A stretch of DNA of 64,000 bases from JBFMDN01 sp040753915. GTDB lineage: Bacteria; Desulfobacterota; Desulfomonilia; Desulfomonilales; Desulfomonilaceae. The stretch spans positions 1 through 64,000 of the forward strand of contig JBFMDN010000022.1 in assembly GCA_040753915.1 (NCBI GenBank). Direction: 5' to 3'. Below the pieces are notes generated by a model. It had not been told where the DNA came from, made no database searches, and saw nothing but the letters and a program-made list of their open reading frames with translations. Position numbers and translations under genes: made by a program. Shown one piece after another: positions 1 to 8,825 of the stretch (the stretch's first letter is position 1; each line of letters opens with the position of its first letter).

Positions 1-633
1 CTGCCCAATAGAAGTTGAGCGGCTGATAGGCCTTGAATTTCTTGTAACAGTAAAGCGCTGCCTTCTTGAATGTCTCTATCAGCGTCGCATCCATATCCAA
101 GGTGGCTGTCTCGGCAGGGGTTCTTCGCTGCACCGCCGCAGCAAAGGTCCCAATGAGTCGCATCAGAGCCCAAAGAAGCTTGCTCGGCTCAGGGATGAAC
201 GCCTCATGCGGCTTTCTGTACTGCTCCTGTTCCCGTCGCGGAAAAGCTCCAAATACTCACACACCGCGGGGGGCGAAGGGAAGGTCCGCGTCCTCTGCTT
301 CCGGCACCGCCTCGCAAGCGCTCGCTTTTCCGATTTCGTCCGGCCGTACAGCTCAACTTCTCTGAGCACCCGGCACAACCGCTCGTCTCCTTCCAGCACC
401 GGCAAATCATCCACACAATCGCCACCTGCCAGATTCAGCAGCACTAACGCCATGATCATCTGCTCGTCGGTCCAGCCTTGGTTACCTTCCCGAGCAACCA
501 CGTGCTCGCCGATCAAACGCCCAAGTCCCATCAGATGGGCCAAGTCAAAATACAGTGGCAAGCCCGCCAAGGACGTGATGCTTTCCAATTTCTTTTCAAC
601 TTCATGGTGGAAAGGAAGAAGACCTTGTGCCAT
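1..633 (-). pseudogene. IS1380-family transposase, frameshifted and cut by window edge
   Basis: The N-terminal part (from ATG at 633) begins MAQGLLPFHHEVEKK and continues LAGLPLYFDLAHLMGLG, which is typical of IS1380-family DDE transposases. That frame runs off into unrelated sequence and stops at 163. From about position 240 leftwards the next frame continues the protein (KPHEAFIPEPSKLLWAL) and contains the catalytic block around the first Asp, LDMDATLIET, before the window ends. One frameshift near 235-250 therefore breaks the gene. The rest lies outside the window, so the size of the element is not visible. A ribosome site GAGGTG precedes the ATG. A second fragment of the same element is at 51266-51376. 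Confidence 0.85.
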
Positions 634-983
634 AATCACGTCACCTCGTTGGTGATAGAATCCTTGTCACAAAAGCATTCTATCTTCTTGATCTCTCAAG
701 AACAACGAGGTTTTTCACTTTTTTCGATTCGCGATCTAGAGGGTGTCGGACAGGGGGAAATTCAGGGTGCGCTGCCCCGAGCGCTCACGGTTGTTCCCGG
801 ATTGAACTTGACAGTGTTTCATGTGTCTAATAGACTGTGAGCGTGAGATGAGACGAAGGTCCATGTGCAGGAGACATAAGTGCTCCAGACCTTGCCGTCT
901 GAGGGGTAACGTAAGACGCCTTTGAGCGCCGCCAACTCGAGAGTCATTGACCACGGCATAAGAGCACATGGGCTTTTGTCGTT
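634..983. other. Intergenic: IS1380 upstream end, then unassigned DNA
   Basis: About 350 bases without a convincing gene. Positions 634-740 are the leader end of the IS1380 element, containing ATAGAAT/ATTCTAT arms around a CTTGTCACAAAAGC core, and are repeated at 51266-51376. The rest (about 745-983) shows no recognisable gene or RNA. Confidence 0.6.
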
Positions 984-1376
984 CTATAGGGGATAGAAGC
1001 TCTGCAAAACGCCCCCGTCCTTCTCCGGCCTGATGATAACCCTGAAGCGTGTTCCGTCTGGCGTGATTCCGTCAAGCATGAGATTGCCGTCCGCTGTGGC
1101 TTTAGGCGGCTCCGTGGTCTTTCTCAGAAGCTCTCTCACGCAGGGAATGAGCCTGTACCGCCCAACTGCGTCGGCTAAGGGTTTTGCGTCGATGTGAAAA
1201 TGAAAGTCGTCAATAAAGACCTTGGGTCTTCTAGCCAGAAAGTTTACCCGCACATACGGCCGGCTTCCAGGTGATTCGGCCCGCCAGGCTTCAGTGAAAC
1301 GATAGGCTTCGCGAAGCACTCTACGGTCCTTCCGAAAACCGATAGGGGGAGTCTTGCACTGGCACATACAGGGCAC
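984..1376 (-). CDS. Hypothetical protein, possibly nuclease-toxin-like
   Basis: A 130-residue protein with no membrane segment or signal peptide. It has a Cys-rich start (MPCMCQC), a basic middle (residues about 40-95) and a C-terminal strand-rich block (DGTRFRVIIRPEKDGG then LQSFYPL). That C-terminal pattern, two beta strands ending in SFYP, resembles the phage-barnase-EndoU-ColicinE5-RelE-like (PBECR) nuclease families; this is an impression, not a match I can test. It stands alone between IS1380 debris and a degenerate repeat, on the accessory side of tRNA-Gln. It could also be a decayed phage or plasmid gene. Confidence 0.45.
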   Translation of the reverse strand: MPCMCQCKTPPIGFRKDRRVLREAYRFTEAWRAESPGSRPYVRVNFLARRPKVFIDDFHFHIDAKPLADAVGRYRLIPCVRELLRKTTEPPKATADGNLMLDGITPDGTRFRVIIRPEKDGGVLQSFYPL

Positions 1377-2069
1377 ATTAAACAGCAGGTCTCAAACTGT
1401 AAAGGCGCTTTTGTCAGTCTTCCAGATCTTCGTCAGCTTCCGACAATTCGCCCAAGTCGTCGACGAGGGACTCCAGGTCGTCGGCTTCAGGAACCAAGCG
1501 ATCGTCTTCCCAAAGATTGAGATCCGCGCTCCCGCTACAGATTGCGTCACCGGGTTTGTTGATCTCGAAGCGCGGTCGTCATGTCATTCCCCATGGTCCG
1601 AAGGGTCCGAATGGTCGGAACCCTCCCCTTTAACGGGTTCGGCTTCCTCATCGAGCTTTGGTGATTCCTCACGTTCGGAACGATCTGGCAGCCCCGCTTG
1701 TTCCAAAGGGTAGGAATGTTCCACCCATTATTCGGGTCGGAACTCTCGCCATGTGCCTCCCGCTCAGAGTCTTCGGAAAGGTCGGAACGTTCATGATGGT
1801 CTGAACGTTCGGAATGTTCCTCTCTTTTGGCCTTTGAACCATAGGCCATGATCGTGCGGACGGCAGCATTCGTGCCAAAGTCCCTTGCGTCGAGACGGCT
1901 GTGTTATCCGGCAATACTTGATGAACCAATCAGGTTAATTTCGGCCTGAATGGTCCTTGATATCGGCATGTTCAGCGGCCAAAGAGGGGTAAGTGCTTGA
2001 GAGGTAAGGGGATTCGGAATTTGCGGACACATTTTCCGAAAAGGAGTTGCAATGATTCCGGTAGGTTAT
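1377..2069. other. Gene-free accessory DNA next to tRNA-Gln
   Basis: Nearly 700 bases with only low-quality overlapping frames. It contains the TCGGAA-rich degenerate repeat (1590-1830). The part from 1840 to 2069 shows nothing I recognise. In many deltaproteobacteria the prs-rplY-pth genes follow tRNA-Gln at this point; here they are absent. Confidence 0.5.
1590..1830. repeat. Degenerate TCGGAA / GAACGTTC repeat tract
   Basis: A 240-base stretch carries many short variants of TCGGAA, GTCCGAA, GGAACGTTC and GAATGTTCC in both orientations. Read on the minus strand part of it encodes a Ser-Glu-Arg/Asp-His-Glu-Arg low-complexity peptide (SERSDHHERSDLSEDSERE). The tract is irregular, with no fixed period, so it looks like an eroded simple repeat rather than a functional array. 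Confidence 0.6.
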
Positions 2070-2144
2070 TGGCTGGGGCGGGAGGATTCGAACCTCCGAA
2101 TGCGGGTTCCAAAGACCCGTGTCTTGCCGCTTGACGACGCCCCA
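2070..2144 (-). tRNA. tRNA-Gln (anticodon TTG)
   Basis: The minus strand folds as a complete cloverleaf: acceptor arms TGGGGCG and CGCCCCA, anticodon stem CGGGT/ACCCG around loop CTTTGGA giving anticodon TTG, T arm GGAGGTTCGAATCCTCC, discriminator G, and an encoded CCA at 2070-2072. It lies 20 bases downstream of ispE on the same strand, an order (ispE, tRNA-Gln) known from other deltaproteobacteria. The 3' end faces mobile-element debris, which is typical of tRNA-associated integration sites. Confidence 0.96.
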
Positions 2145-2163
2145 GTGGCTCTGCCGCGCAGCC

Positions 2164-3021
2164 TCAATCGAGAAGAATTCCAGCCTCGATGGGTCCGGTT
2201 ATGAACGTTCGCCAATTCCCGGGAAGTCGTGCCTCGATATGAGCAAGGCGATCGCTATCGCCTATTCCAAAAACTGTCGGCCCGCTTCCACTCATAAGCG
2301 CCTTCGGCAGGCCCTCACCCACCAGGGTTGCCCGCGCCTCCGCGATCATGGGGTACAACGTCTCGGCCGGAGCCTGCAGGTCGTTATGAAGGATATCCTC
2401 CACCCGACGCAGCTTCCGAAGGCTGTTCCACACTGTACCTTGAGTGAGCGCACCTGTCAAGGACTCGGAATATTCACGATACACCGCTGCGGTGGACACC
2501 TGGAAACCCGGGTTGACGAGCAAGAGACCATAATCCGTTGAAAGATGCACACGGGTAATTCGCTCGCCTATCCCTTCTCCCACGGCAGTACCGCCGAAGA
2601 GGAAAAAGGAAACGTCCGCACCCAAAGAAGCAGCTCCCTTTAAGAGCTTTTCTCCCTGCAATCCGAGACCGTAGAGAGTGGAGATCCCCAGCAGCGCCGC
2701 TGCTGCGTTTGAGCTACCACCCCCCAGGCCTGCGGCCACGGGAATCCTTTTGGTAAGCCTCATGCGGACGGGAAGAGGAGACCCGCATTCTGCCTCCAGC
2801 CACCGCAGGGCACGCACGACGAGGTTTGACTCGGCCTCCAGATCGGGAAAGCCTGGTACATCGAGGACCGCGGGGCCAGAGCCCTCTTCAATGATCAGCT
2901 CGTCTTGGAGATCGACAGCCTGGAATACTGTTTCCAGCTCATGGTACCCGTCGTCGCGGGCACCAAGCACCTTGAGGTATAGATTGATCTTGGCAGGAGC
3001 TCGAGCTCTCAATCGTTTCAC
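2164..3021 (-). CDS. ispE: 4-diphosphocytidyl-2-C-methyl-D-erythritol kinase
   Basis: Cytosolic GHMP kinase that phosphorylates CDP-methylerythritol at the 2-hydroxyl in the non-mevalonate isoprenoid pathway. The protein starts with the family signature APAKINLYLKVLG and carries the ATP-binding glycine loop PVAAGLGGGSSNAAA in its middle and a C-terminal GSGPTVFGIG motif, so all three GHMP motifs are present. A GTG at 3021 is preferred as the start because GGGGAGG lies six bases upstream; a longer form from GTG 3045 is possible. Length (about 285 residues) is normal. It is followed by tRNA-Gln on the same strand. Confidence 0.95.
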   Translation of the reverse strand: MKRLRARAPAKINLYLKVLGARDDGYHELETVFQAVDLQDELIIEEGSGPAVLDVPGFPDLEAESNLVVRALRWLEAECGSPLPVRMRLTKRIPVAAGLGGGSSNAAAALLGISTLYGLGLQGEKLLKGAASLGADVSFFLFGGTAVGEGIGERITRVHLSTDYGLLLVNPGFQVSTAAVYREYSESLTGALTQGTVWNSLRKLRRVEDILHNDLQAPAETLYPMIAEARATLVGEGLPKALMSGSGPTVFGIGDSDRLAHIEARLPGNWRTFITGPIEAGILLD

Positions 3022-3245
3022 GCATGACCTCCCCAGAGATCCCACGGCTCATGGAGGAATAAGGCCCATTAGAGGCTCGTGGCAGAGGCGGATTCCCAAT
3101 CGAACCATAGTTCTTCTTGTGACCGTAGAGTAGTCCAACTGGCTTCCCGTTTCAATCTATCGAAGTGGTTGCGAACAAGAGGGCCCGTACTGTAGAACTC
3201 CCTGTTGAAGTCGCAAGACCAAGCCCGTGAGAGAACTCCTCCGGA

Positions 3246-3980
3246 ATGGACAGGTGCAACAATCATCTCCAAAGGAGAACAGTCCAGAATCATGCTGGTG
3301 AGCGCACACGATCAAATGAGGAAAGAAGTTCTGGCCTGGAGTTACCCCTCTTGAAGCAGATTTCGGTTCCGATAGGTTCCTTGAATATCCGATTGCCTGT
3401 TCCTCCGGAGCAGACTGAATCGGGCGACCGCATATCGTTCTGGTGGGGAATCACGTCTGCAGCAGTCGCGTTGTCCCTATATCTGGAGAGAACGGGGGAC
3501 CTGTCCGGAGAGCGGGTGATCGAGCTGGGTTGCGGGCTTGGGCTTGCCGGCTGCACTGCCGCGCTGTTGGGAGCCGAAGTGACGTTCACGGATTATGTGG
3601 AGGCCGCCCTCACCTTTGCGAGAGAAACGTGTCAATTGAACGATGTGCCCCCGGACAACGTACGCTTCAAGCTCCTGGATTGGGACGAACCGGCCGGTGT
3701 TGAGACTTTCGGTCTTGTCTTGGGCTCGGAAATCGCTTACGACTATTTCACGCATGGTTCGCTCGTCCGCCTCATAGACGAGATCCTGGCGCTCAACGGC
3801 ACCGCCCTTCTGGCTGAACGCAAACGCCTCGCAGTTTCCAGGTTCCTCGGTCGTCTGATATCACGAGGTCTTGTGACATCCGAAACGGTCGTGCCAGTGG
3901 CTGTGCCAGGGTTTCCGGAGCAAACCATTAGCATTTTTAGAATCGAGCGCAACGACACCAGGCAGAGCCACGCTCTTTGA
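3246..3980 (+). CDS. Class I SAM-dependent methyltransferase (METTL21/NNMT-like)
   Basis: Residues about 60-200 form a Rossmann methyltransferase: motif I is VIELGCGLGLAGCTAALLGA, followed by an acidic strand end TDY, and the sequence DRISFWWGITSAAVAL before motif I is typical of the Methyltransf_16 group that modifies lysines or small amines. It is predicted to be cytosolic. The first 35-40 residues are not conserved-looking, so the real start may be later than ATG 3246. The gene is convergent with msrAB, their stop codons being only a few bases apart. The substrate cannot be told from sequence. Confidence 0.75.
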   Translation: MDRCNNHLQRRTVQNHAGERTRSNEERSSGLELPLLKQISVPIGSLNIRLPVPPEQTESGDRISFWWGITSAAVALSLYLERTGDLSGERVIELGCGLGLAGCTAALLGAEVTFTDYVEAALTFARETCQLNDVPPDNVRFKLLDWDEPAGVETFGLVLGSEIAYDYFTHGSLVRLIDEILALNGTALLAERKRLAVSRFLGRLISRGLVTSETVVPVAVPGFPEQTISIFRIERNDTRQSHAL

Positions 3981-3987
3981 TCCAGCC

Positions 3988-5058
3988 TCATTCGAAAAGC
4001 TGCTTATATTTGCCGTATCCTTCCTTTTCCAAGTCTTCCTTTGGAATGAACCGCAAGGCGGCGGAATTCATGCAGTACCGCAGCCCTGTTGGCTTGGGTC
4101 CGTCAGGGAAGACGTGTCCGAGATGAGAGTCCCCCTGCTTGCTCCGCACTTCGGTTCGCGTTGTAAATAAGCTCCTGTCTTCCCTCTCCACGATGTTTTC
4201 CGGCTCCAGCGGGCGGACGAAACTTGGCCATCCGGTCCCGGAATCGTACTTGTCGATGGAGCTGAACAGCGGCTCACCGGAAACGACATCCACATAGATT
4301 CCCGGTTCTTTATTATTCCAGTACTCGTTTTGAAACGGCGGTTCAGTCCCGTCCTCCTGGGTCACCCGGTATTGCATTGGAGACAATCGCTTCTTGAGCT
4401 CCTCCTTGGACAACTTCCGGGAACCGTTCCCCTTTCGTTGTTCCATTCCCTGATCTCTCTTTTGCTCCCAGACCTTGGCCAAATACTGGTCCCTGCCCGA
4501 GTTGTATCGGTAGAATTTGTACTTGAGCACGTGATTCTTGTAATAGTCCTGATGGTAGTGTTCCGCAGGATAAAACCTCGAGGCCTCAATGATCTCGGTC
4601 ACGACGGGCTTGGCGAATCTACCCGATTCCGCAAGCTCCTTCTTCGATTTTTCCGCAAGCTTCTTCTGGTCTTCGTTGTGGTAGAAGATTGCGGACCGGT
4701 ATTGAGGCCCGCGATCTACAAACTGGCCATTCGGATCGGTGGGGTCTATCTGTCGCCAAAACACATCAAGCAACTCGGAATAGGACACCTTGGAGGGATC
4801 GTAGGTGATCCGTATGACTTCCACGTGCCCCTTTTGGGCATAATCCTCGTACGTGGGATTGTCCCCGGTCCCTCCCATATAACCAGAGACGACGTCCCGA
4901 ACGCCGTCCAACCTTTCAAATGGGGGTTCCATGCACCAGAAGCAGCCGCCGGCGAACGTCGCTTCCTCGAGCTCGGATCGCGAATCAGCCACGACTGCGG
5001 TGACTGCCAGTAGACCTACTATTGTGAGACATGTCGTCAAAATTATCAGTGTCGTCAT
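3988..5058 (-). CDS. msrAB: Bifunctional peptide methionine sulfoxide reductase MsrA-MsrB, exported
   Basis: A fusion of both stereospecific methionine sulfoxide reductases. Residues 1-25 are a signal peptide or anchor, so the enzyme is probably periplasmic. The MsrA domain (about 30-200) has the catalytic GCFWCMEPPF motif (Cys39) and the HVEVIRI and GPQYRSAIF signatures. The MsrB domain (about 215-356) has YDSGTGWPSF and the catalytic RYCMNS (about Cys329). The zinc-binding CxxC pairs of many MsrB enzymes are replaced (YVDVVSGEPLF), so this is the zinc-free type. It would repair oxidised envelope proteins. Single gene, convergent with the methyltransferase. Confidence 0.93.
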   Translation of the reverse strand: MTTLIILTTCLTIVGLLAVTAVVADSRSELEEATFAGGCFWCMEPPFERLDGVRDVVSGYMGGTGDNPTYEDYAQKGHVEVIRITYDPSKVSYSELLDVFWRQIDPTDPNGQFVDRGPQYRSAIFYHNEDQKKLAEKSKKELAESGRFAKPVVTEIIEASRFYPAEHYHQDYYKNHVLKYKFYRYNSGRDQYLAKVWEQKRDQGMEQRKGNGSRKLSKEELKKRLSPMQYRVTQEDGTEPPFQNEYWNNKEPGIYVDVVSGEPLFSSIDKYDSGTGWPSFVRPLEPENIVEREDRSLFTTRTEVRSKQGDSHLGHVFPDGPKPTGLRYCMNSAALRFIPKEDLEKEGYGKYKQLFE

Positions 5059-5109
5059 CGCAAAACCTCTTGGAATAGGGCCCTATAGGGGCATCAGACT
5101 TTCAGTCAT

Positions 5110-6183
5110 TCAAATCCAATGTGCGTACGGGGCAGGAGGTCTGGAGGAATTGGTTGCCCCAAGCTCTGCTGCTGCCCGAAGAGGCCAGTATGGCTCTCGA
5201 AGCATCTGCCGCGCCAGGAGCACCACGTCCGCCCTCCCTTTCCGGATAATCTCATCTGCCTGCACAGGATCTGTTATGAGCCCCACCGCAGCAGTGGCTA
5301 TGCCAACCTCTCGCCGAATGGAGTCAGAGAACGGGACTTGCCAACCGGGCGCGAAAGGATATTGCCGGTGATCGGGTGTATTGAACCCGGAGCTACAATC
5401 GATCATGTCAACGCCAACATCTTTCAACCTCTTTGCCAGCTCGATCGATTCCTCTATGGTCCAGCCGCCCTTCACCCAGTCGGAACATGATATGCGCACA
5501 GAAAACGGCAGGTTTTCTGGCCAGGCTTCCCTCATCAGTGCAGCCGTCTCCAAGACGAATCTGATTCGGTTTTCGAAGCTACCTCCATACTCGTCTGTTC
5601 GGTGGTTGGAAAGCGGGGAGTAGAAGCTGTGACAAAGATAGCCGTGTGCGGCATGCAGCTCCAACCACTGGTATCCGGCATCCACTGCGCGCTTAGTAGC
5701 GTTCCGGAACGCTTGTTTAACGTCTTGAATGTCCTGCCGATTCATCTCACGGGGCACGCTCGTCAGCTTGTGACCAAAGGCCATAGCGCTGGGAGCGATA
5801 GTCTCCCACGCTCCTTCTGACTCGGTGAGAGATCGGTCTCCTTCCCATGGGCGTGTAGCGCTTCCCTTCCTCCCGGCATGGGCTAGCTGAATGCCCGGCA
5901 CCGCGCCGTGATCTTTGATGAACTCAGTGATGCGGAGAAGAGGACCTATCTGCTCGTCCGACCAAAGGCCTGCGTCTTGAGGGGAGATTCTGCCTCTGGG
6001 CTCCACGGCAGTGGCCTCGGCTATGATGAGTCCCGCGCCACCCACGGCTCGGGACCCCAGATGGACCAAGTGCCAATCTGTTGCCCTTCCGTCATGAGAG
6101 CTGTATTGGCACATGGGTGATACTCCTATCCGATTACGCATCGTCACATCTTTGATTCTCAGGGGATCAAAAAGGTAGGCCAT
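5110..6183 (-). CDS. namA: NADPH dehydrogenase, Old Yellow Enzyme family (YqjM/NamA type)
   Basis: FMN-dependent ene-reductase with an (alpha/beta)8 barrel. The start MAYLFDPLRIKDVTMRNRI and the motifs VSPMCQYSS (the YqjM-type active-site Cys), HLGSRAVGGAGL, HAAHGYL and SVRISCSDW are those of the YqjM subgroup, which reduces the C=C bonds of enones and xenobiotics. ATG 6183 is chosen because AAGGAAGGAG lies just upstream; the frame extends seven more codons. Length of 357 residues is normal. It stands apart from its neighbours, about 50 bases from msrAB and 200 from the ABC operon, and may share an oxidative or electrophile stress role with msrAB. Confidence 0.92.
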   Translation of the reverse strand: MAYLFDPLRIKDVTMRNRIGVSPMCQYSSHDGRATDWHLVHLGSRAVGGAGLIIAEATAVEPRGRISPQDAGLWSDEQIGPLLRITEFIKDHGAVPGIQLAHAGRKGSATRPWEGDRSLTESEGAWETIAPSAMAFGHKLTSVPREMNRQDIQDVKQAFRNATKRAVDAGYQWLELHAAHGYLCHSFYSPLSNHRTDEYGGSFENRIRFVLETAALMREAWPENLPFSVRISCSDWVKGGWTIEESIELAKRLKDVGVDMIDCSSGFNTPDHRQYPFAPGWQVPFSDSIRREVGIATAAVGLITDPVQADEIIRKGRADVVLLARQMLREPYWPLRAAAELGATNSSRPPAPYAHWI

Positions 6184-6382
6184 AGGATCTCCTTCCTTTA
6201 TCATCTATCGCTTCAGTGCCGGTTCGCTGAAGCCACCATTATGTTCTCATTTCCTATAGATGCTTCGAGGGAAGCAAAGTCGCGGAGATCTAGTGTTGGT
6301 ACGCAACGAGTCCTGTGCATAAGAGTCTTTTCAACGTGATACAGAAAGATCAATTGCCGATCATATCGGTTGGGAACAATGT

Positions 6383-7612
6383 TCAGACCCTCGGGCTCAA
6401 AGCCCGCACCGGATCGAGACCCGCTGCTCTCCAAGACGGATAGATTCCGAAGATAAGCCCAACCGCCGCAGAAAAGGCCATACTGAGAAGCACATACTCG
6501 AAAACGATGAGAATGGGCAGCCCTGATGCTGCCTCCAGAACGCGGCTGACGGCTATTCCGACGACAGCTCCCAAGACGCCCCCGCATAACCCGAGAAAGC
6601 ATGATTCCACCATGAATTGAACGAGGATGTCATGCCGAGTAGCGCCGACCGCTCTGCGCAGGCCGATCTCGACCTCCCTCTCCCGGATGGATAGGAGCAT
6701 GACTCCCAGAATTCCCACTCCTCCTATGACAAGGGAAACGAGCGCGATGCACATGACGAGAAAGCTGAAGGTCTGAGCGGCCGAGCTGCGGGCTGCGATT
6801 ACGTCGGCCTGGTTTTGGATGGTGAAATCGTCGGCCTTCCCTTCACGCAAGCGGTGCTTCTCCCTGAGAACTTCTCGGATTTGCCCGTCTGCATCGTGCA
6901 TCCTCTCGAAGTCAGCAGCCTCAACAAAAATGTTGCTCAGATATGTGACATGAAAGAGCTTGTTCATCGCTGTTTTGAGAGGAACCAGTATCTGGTCATC
7001 CTGATCCTCCTCTGCCAAGACCCCTTTGGGCTCTGTGACCCCGATAACCGTAAGGTGAACGTTGCCGACCATGATGCGCTCTCCTATGGGGTCTTGTCCC
7101 TGAAAAAGGCTCTCAACGACCGTCGGGCCAAGCACTGCCACGGTGGCCATGACCTTGTCATCGTCCTCATCGAAAAACCGCCCTGACCCGATCTGAATGT
7201 TTCGTACCGTCTGGGCGGCCGGGACAGTTCCCACCACGTTCGTGCTGTAAGTGACGCTTCCATGTTTCGCCTGCAATTTCTTGACATGAGCAGGGGCAAC
7301 CAACCTCACTTCCGGGCACTCAGCTTCTATCGCAGCGGCGTCTCTCAGTAACAACGTCGAAACGATGCCAATGCGGCCCCCCACATCCCCTTTGACACTG
7401 CGCGAAATGGCAGCGCTGACCACAATCAGGTTCGGCCCCATGGACTCGAGCTTTGTGCGAACGTCCTGCTCTGCTCCCTTTCCCACTCCAACCATGATGA
7501 TCACAGAGGCCACTCCGATTACTATGGCCAGAAGGGCAAGGGCTACTCGCAAACGATGCTCTGTAAGCGATTTCAGGGCGATGCGAATCCCTCTGAGGGA
7601 TCTGGGTCCCAT
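6383..7612 (-). CDS. MacB-type ABC transporter permease 2
   Basis: Membrane subunit with the MacB/FtsX topology: one N-terminal membrane helix (ALALLAIVIGVASVIIMVGVG), a large periplasmic domain (about residues 60-265), then three C-terminal helices ending in the EXXXG-like stretch IREREVEIGLRRAVGAT and a terminal PSWRAAGLDPVRAL motif. It begins four bases after the preceding permease stop, so the two are translated together. It is paralogous to the permease at 7617-8825, so the pump is likely a heterodimer rather than the usual MacB homodimer. Last gene of the four-gene operon. Confidence 0.9.
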   Translation of the reverse strand: MGPRSLRGIRIALKSLTEHRLRVALALLAIVIGVASVIIMVGVGKGAEQDVRTKLESMGPNLIVVSAAISRSVKGDVGGRIGIVSTLLLRDAAAIEAECPEVRLVAPAHVKKLQAKHGSVTYSTNVVGTVPAAQTVRNIQIGSGRFFDEDDDKVMATVAVLGPTVVESLFQGQDPIGERIMVGNVHLTVIGVTEPKGVLAEEDQDDQILVPLKTAMNKLFHVTYLSNIFVEAADFERMHDADGQIREVLREKHRLREGKADDFTIQNQADVIAARSSAAQTFSFLVMCIALVSLVIGGVGILGVMLLSIREREVEIGLRRAVGATRHDILVQFMVESCFLGLCGGVLGAVVGIAVSRVLEAASGLPILIVFEYVLLSMAFSAAVGLIFGIYPSWRAAGLDPVRALSPRV

Positions 7613-7616
7613 GGTC

Positions 7617-8825
7617 TCACCTCAAGGCGTCGGAGGGATCGATATTCGCGGCCCGTCTGGCAGGGAGATAGCCTGAAAGAAGTCCTACGACAAGCGCGCT
7701 GGAGAGGGCGAGCGCTACCGGTTGCCACATGAGAAACGCCGGGATCTTGGACACCGTCTTCAGTATGTAAATCCCCGCCATACCCAGGCCAAGTCCGATT
7801 ATTCCCCCGAGAAAGGCTACACAAAGCGCTTCAAGAAGAAATTGGAAGAGTATGTCTTTCTTACGTGCGCCTATTGCCCGACGCAGACCGATCTCTCTCT
7901 TTCTTTCGTGCACTGCTATGAACATGATGTTGGCGAGCACTATACCGCCCACTGTGAGGGAAACCCCTGAGACGAGAACGAGAAACAACGCGAAAGTGCT
8001 CGAAAGCTTCATCGCCATAGCAATTACCTTCGTGGGCGTAACGATCGTGAAGTCGTCTTCAGCTCCCCTGGGAAGATGATGCCGTTCTCGCAAGAGGGAC
8101 CGAATATCTTCAACCGTCTGGCCCATTATCGAGTTATCGCGCACAGCTACCTTGATGGCTCTCACATGCTCCTGGTTGAAGACACGCTTCTGCCCGGTCG
8201 TCAAGGGAATCACGATTCTGCTATCCATGTCGATCCCTGTGACCGAGGTACCCCTCGATTCCAGTATTCCGGTGACTTCGAAGATGTTGCTGGCAAGATT
8301 GATTTTCTTCCCGATGGGATCTTCCCCGTCAAAGAGATCGGAGGCGATCGTTTTGCCGATCACAGCCACTCTTGCACGACGGCTGACATCTTCGTCTTCC
8401 AGGAACCGCCCCTCTTCCACCTCGGTGCTCCAGACCGATGACCATATGGCAGGCGCAGCGACTACGACGCTGTAACTGCTCTTGTTCCCACGTTTGACAG
8501 GAACTTCTCTTCGCATTATCTGCGGACAGACATGTTTGACGTTTGGGATTTCCGCTGCCATCGCCTCCGCGTCTCCAACTCGCAATGTCACTGGTTCCGC
8601 TTGGATGACTCCCGGACGTCTGCCCGCTCCTGCCATTATCATGAGAGAATCGAGACCGAATTTTTCCACACCTTGCATCACCGTGGCCCTTGCTCCCAGG
8701 ACGGCGGAGAACACGATGTTCTGAGTGGCCACTCCAATGATCACACCGAGCATCATAAGGAGAGATCTCGTCTTGTGAGCAGCCAGCGTCACCAGCGCGG
8801 TTCGGGCGATTCTCAGGGCCCTCAT
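7617..8825 (-). CDS. MacB-type ABC transporter permease 1
   Basis: Same architecture as its downstream paralogue: N-terminal helix after a short Arg-rich start (MRALRIARTAL), a periplasmic MacB_PCD domain, and three C-terminal helices with HERKREIGLRRAIGARKKDI and the ending LPARRAANIDPSDALR. The ATG overlaps the stop of the ATPase gene (ATGA at 8822-8825), showing translational coupling. There is no ATPase domain fused to it, unlike E. coli MacB, so the separate LolD-like ATPase must drive it. The substrate is unknown; candidates are peptides, siderophores or lipids. Confidence 0.9.
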   Translation of the reverse strand: MRALRIARTALVTLAAHKTRSLLMMLGVIIGVATQNIVFSAVLGARATVMQGVEKFGLDSLMIMAGAGRRPGVIQAEPVTLRVGDAEAMAAEIPNVKHVCPQIMRREVPVKRGNKSSYSVVVAAPAIWSSVWSTEVEEGRFLEDEDVSRRARVAVIGKTIASDLFDGEDPIGKKINLASNIFEVTGILESRGTSVTGIDMDSRIVIPLTTGQKRVFNQEHVRAIKVAVRDNSIMGQTVEDIRSLLRERHHLPRGAEDDFTIVTPTKVIAMAMKLSSTFALFLVLVSGVSLTVGGIVLANIMFIAVHERKREIGLRRAIGARKKDILFQFLLEALCVAFLGGIIGLGLGMAGIYILKTVSKIPAFLMWQPVALALSSALVVGLLSGYLPARRAANIDPSDALR

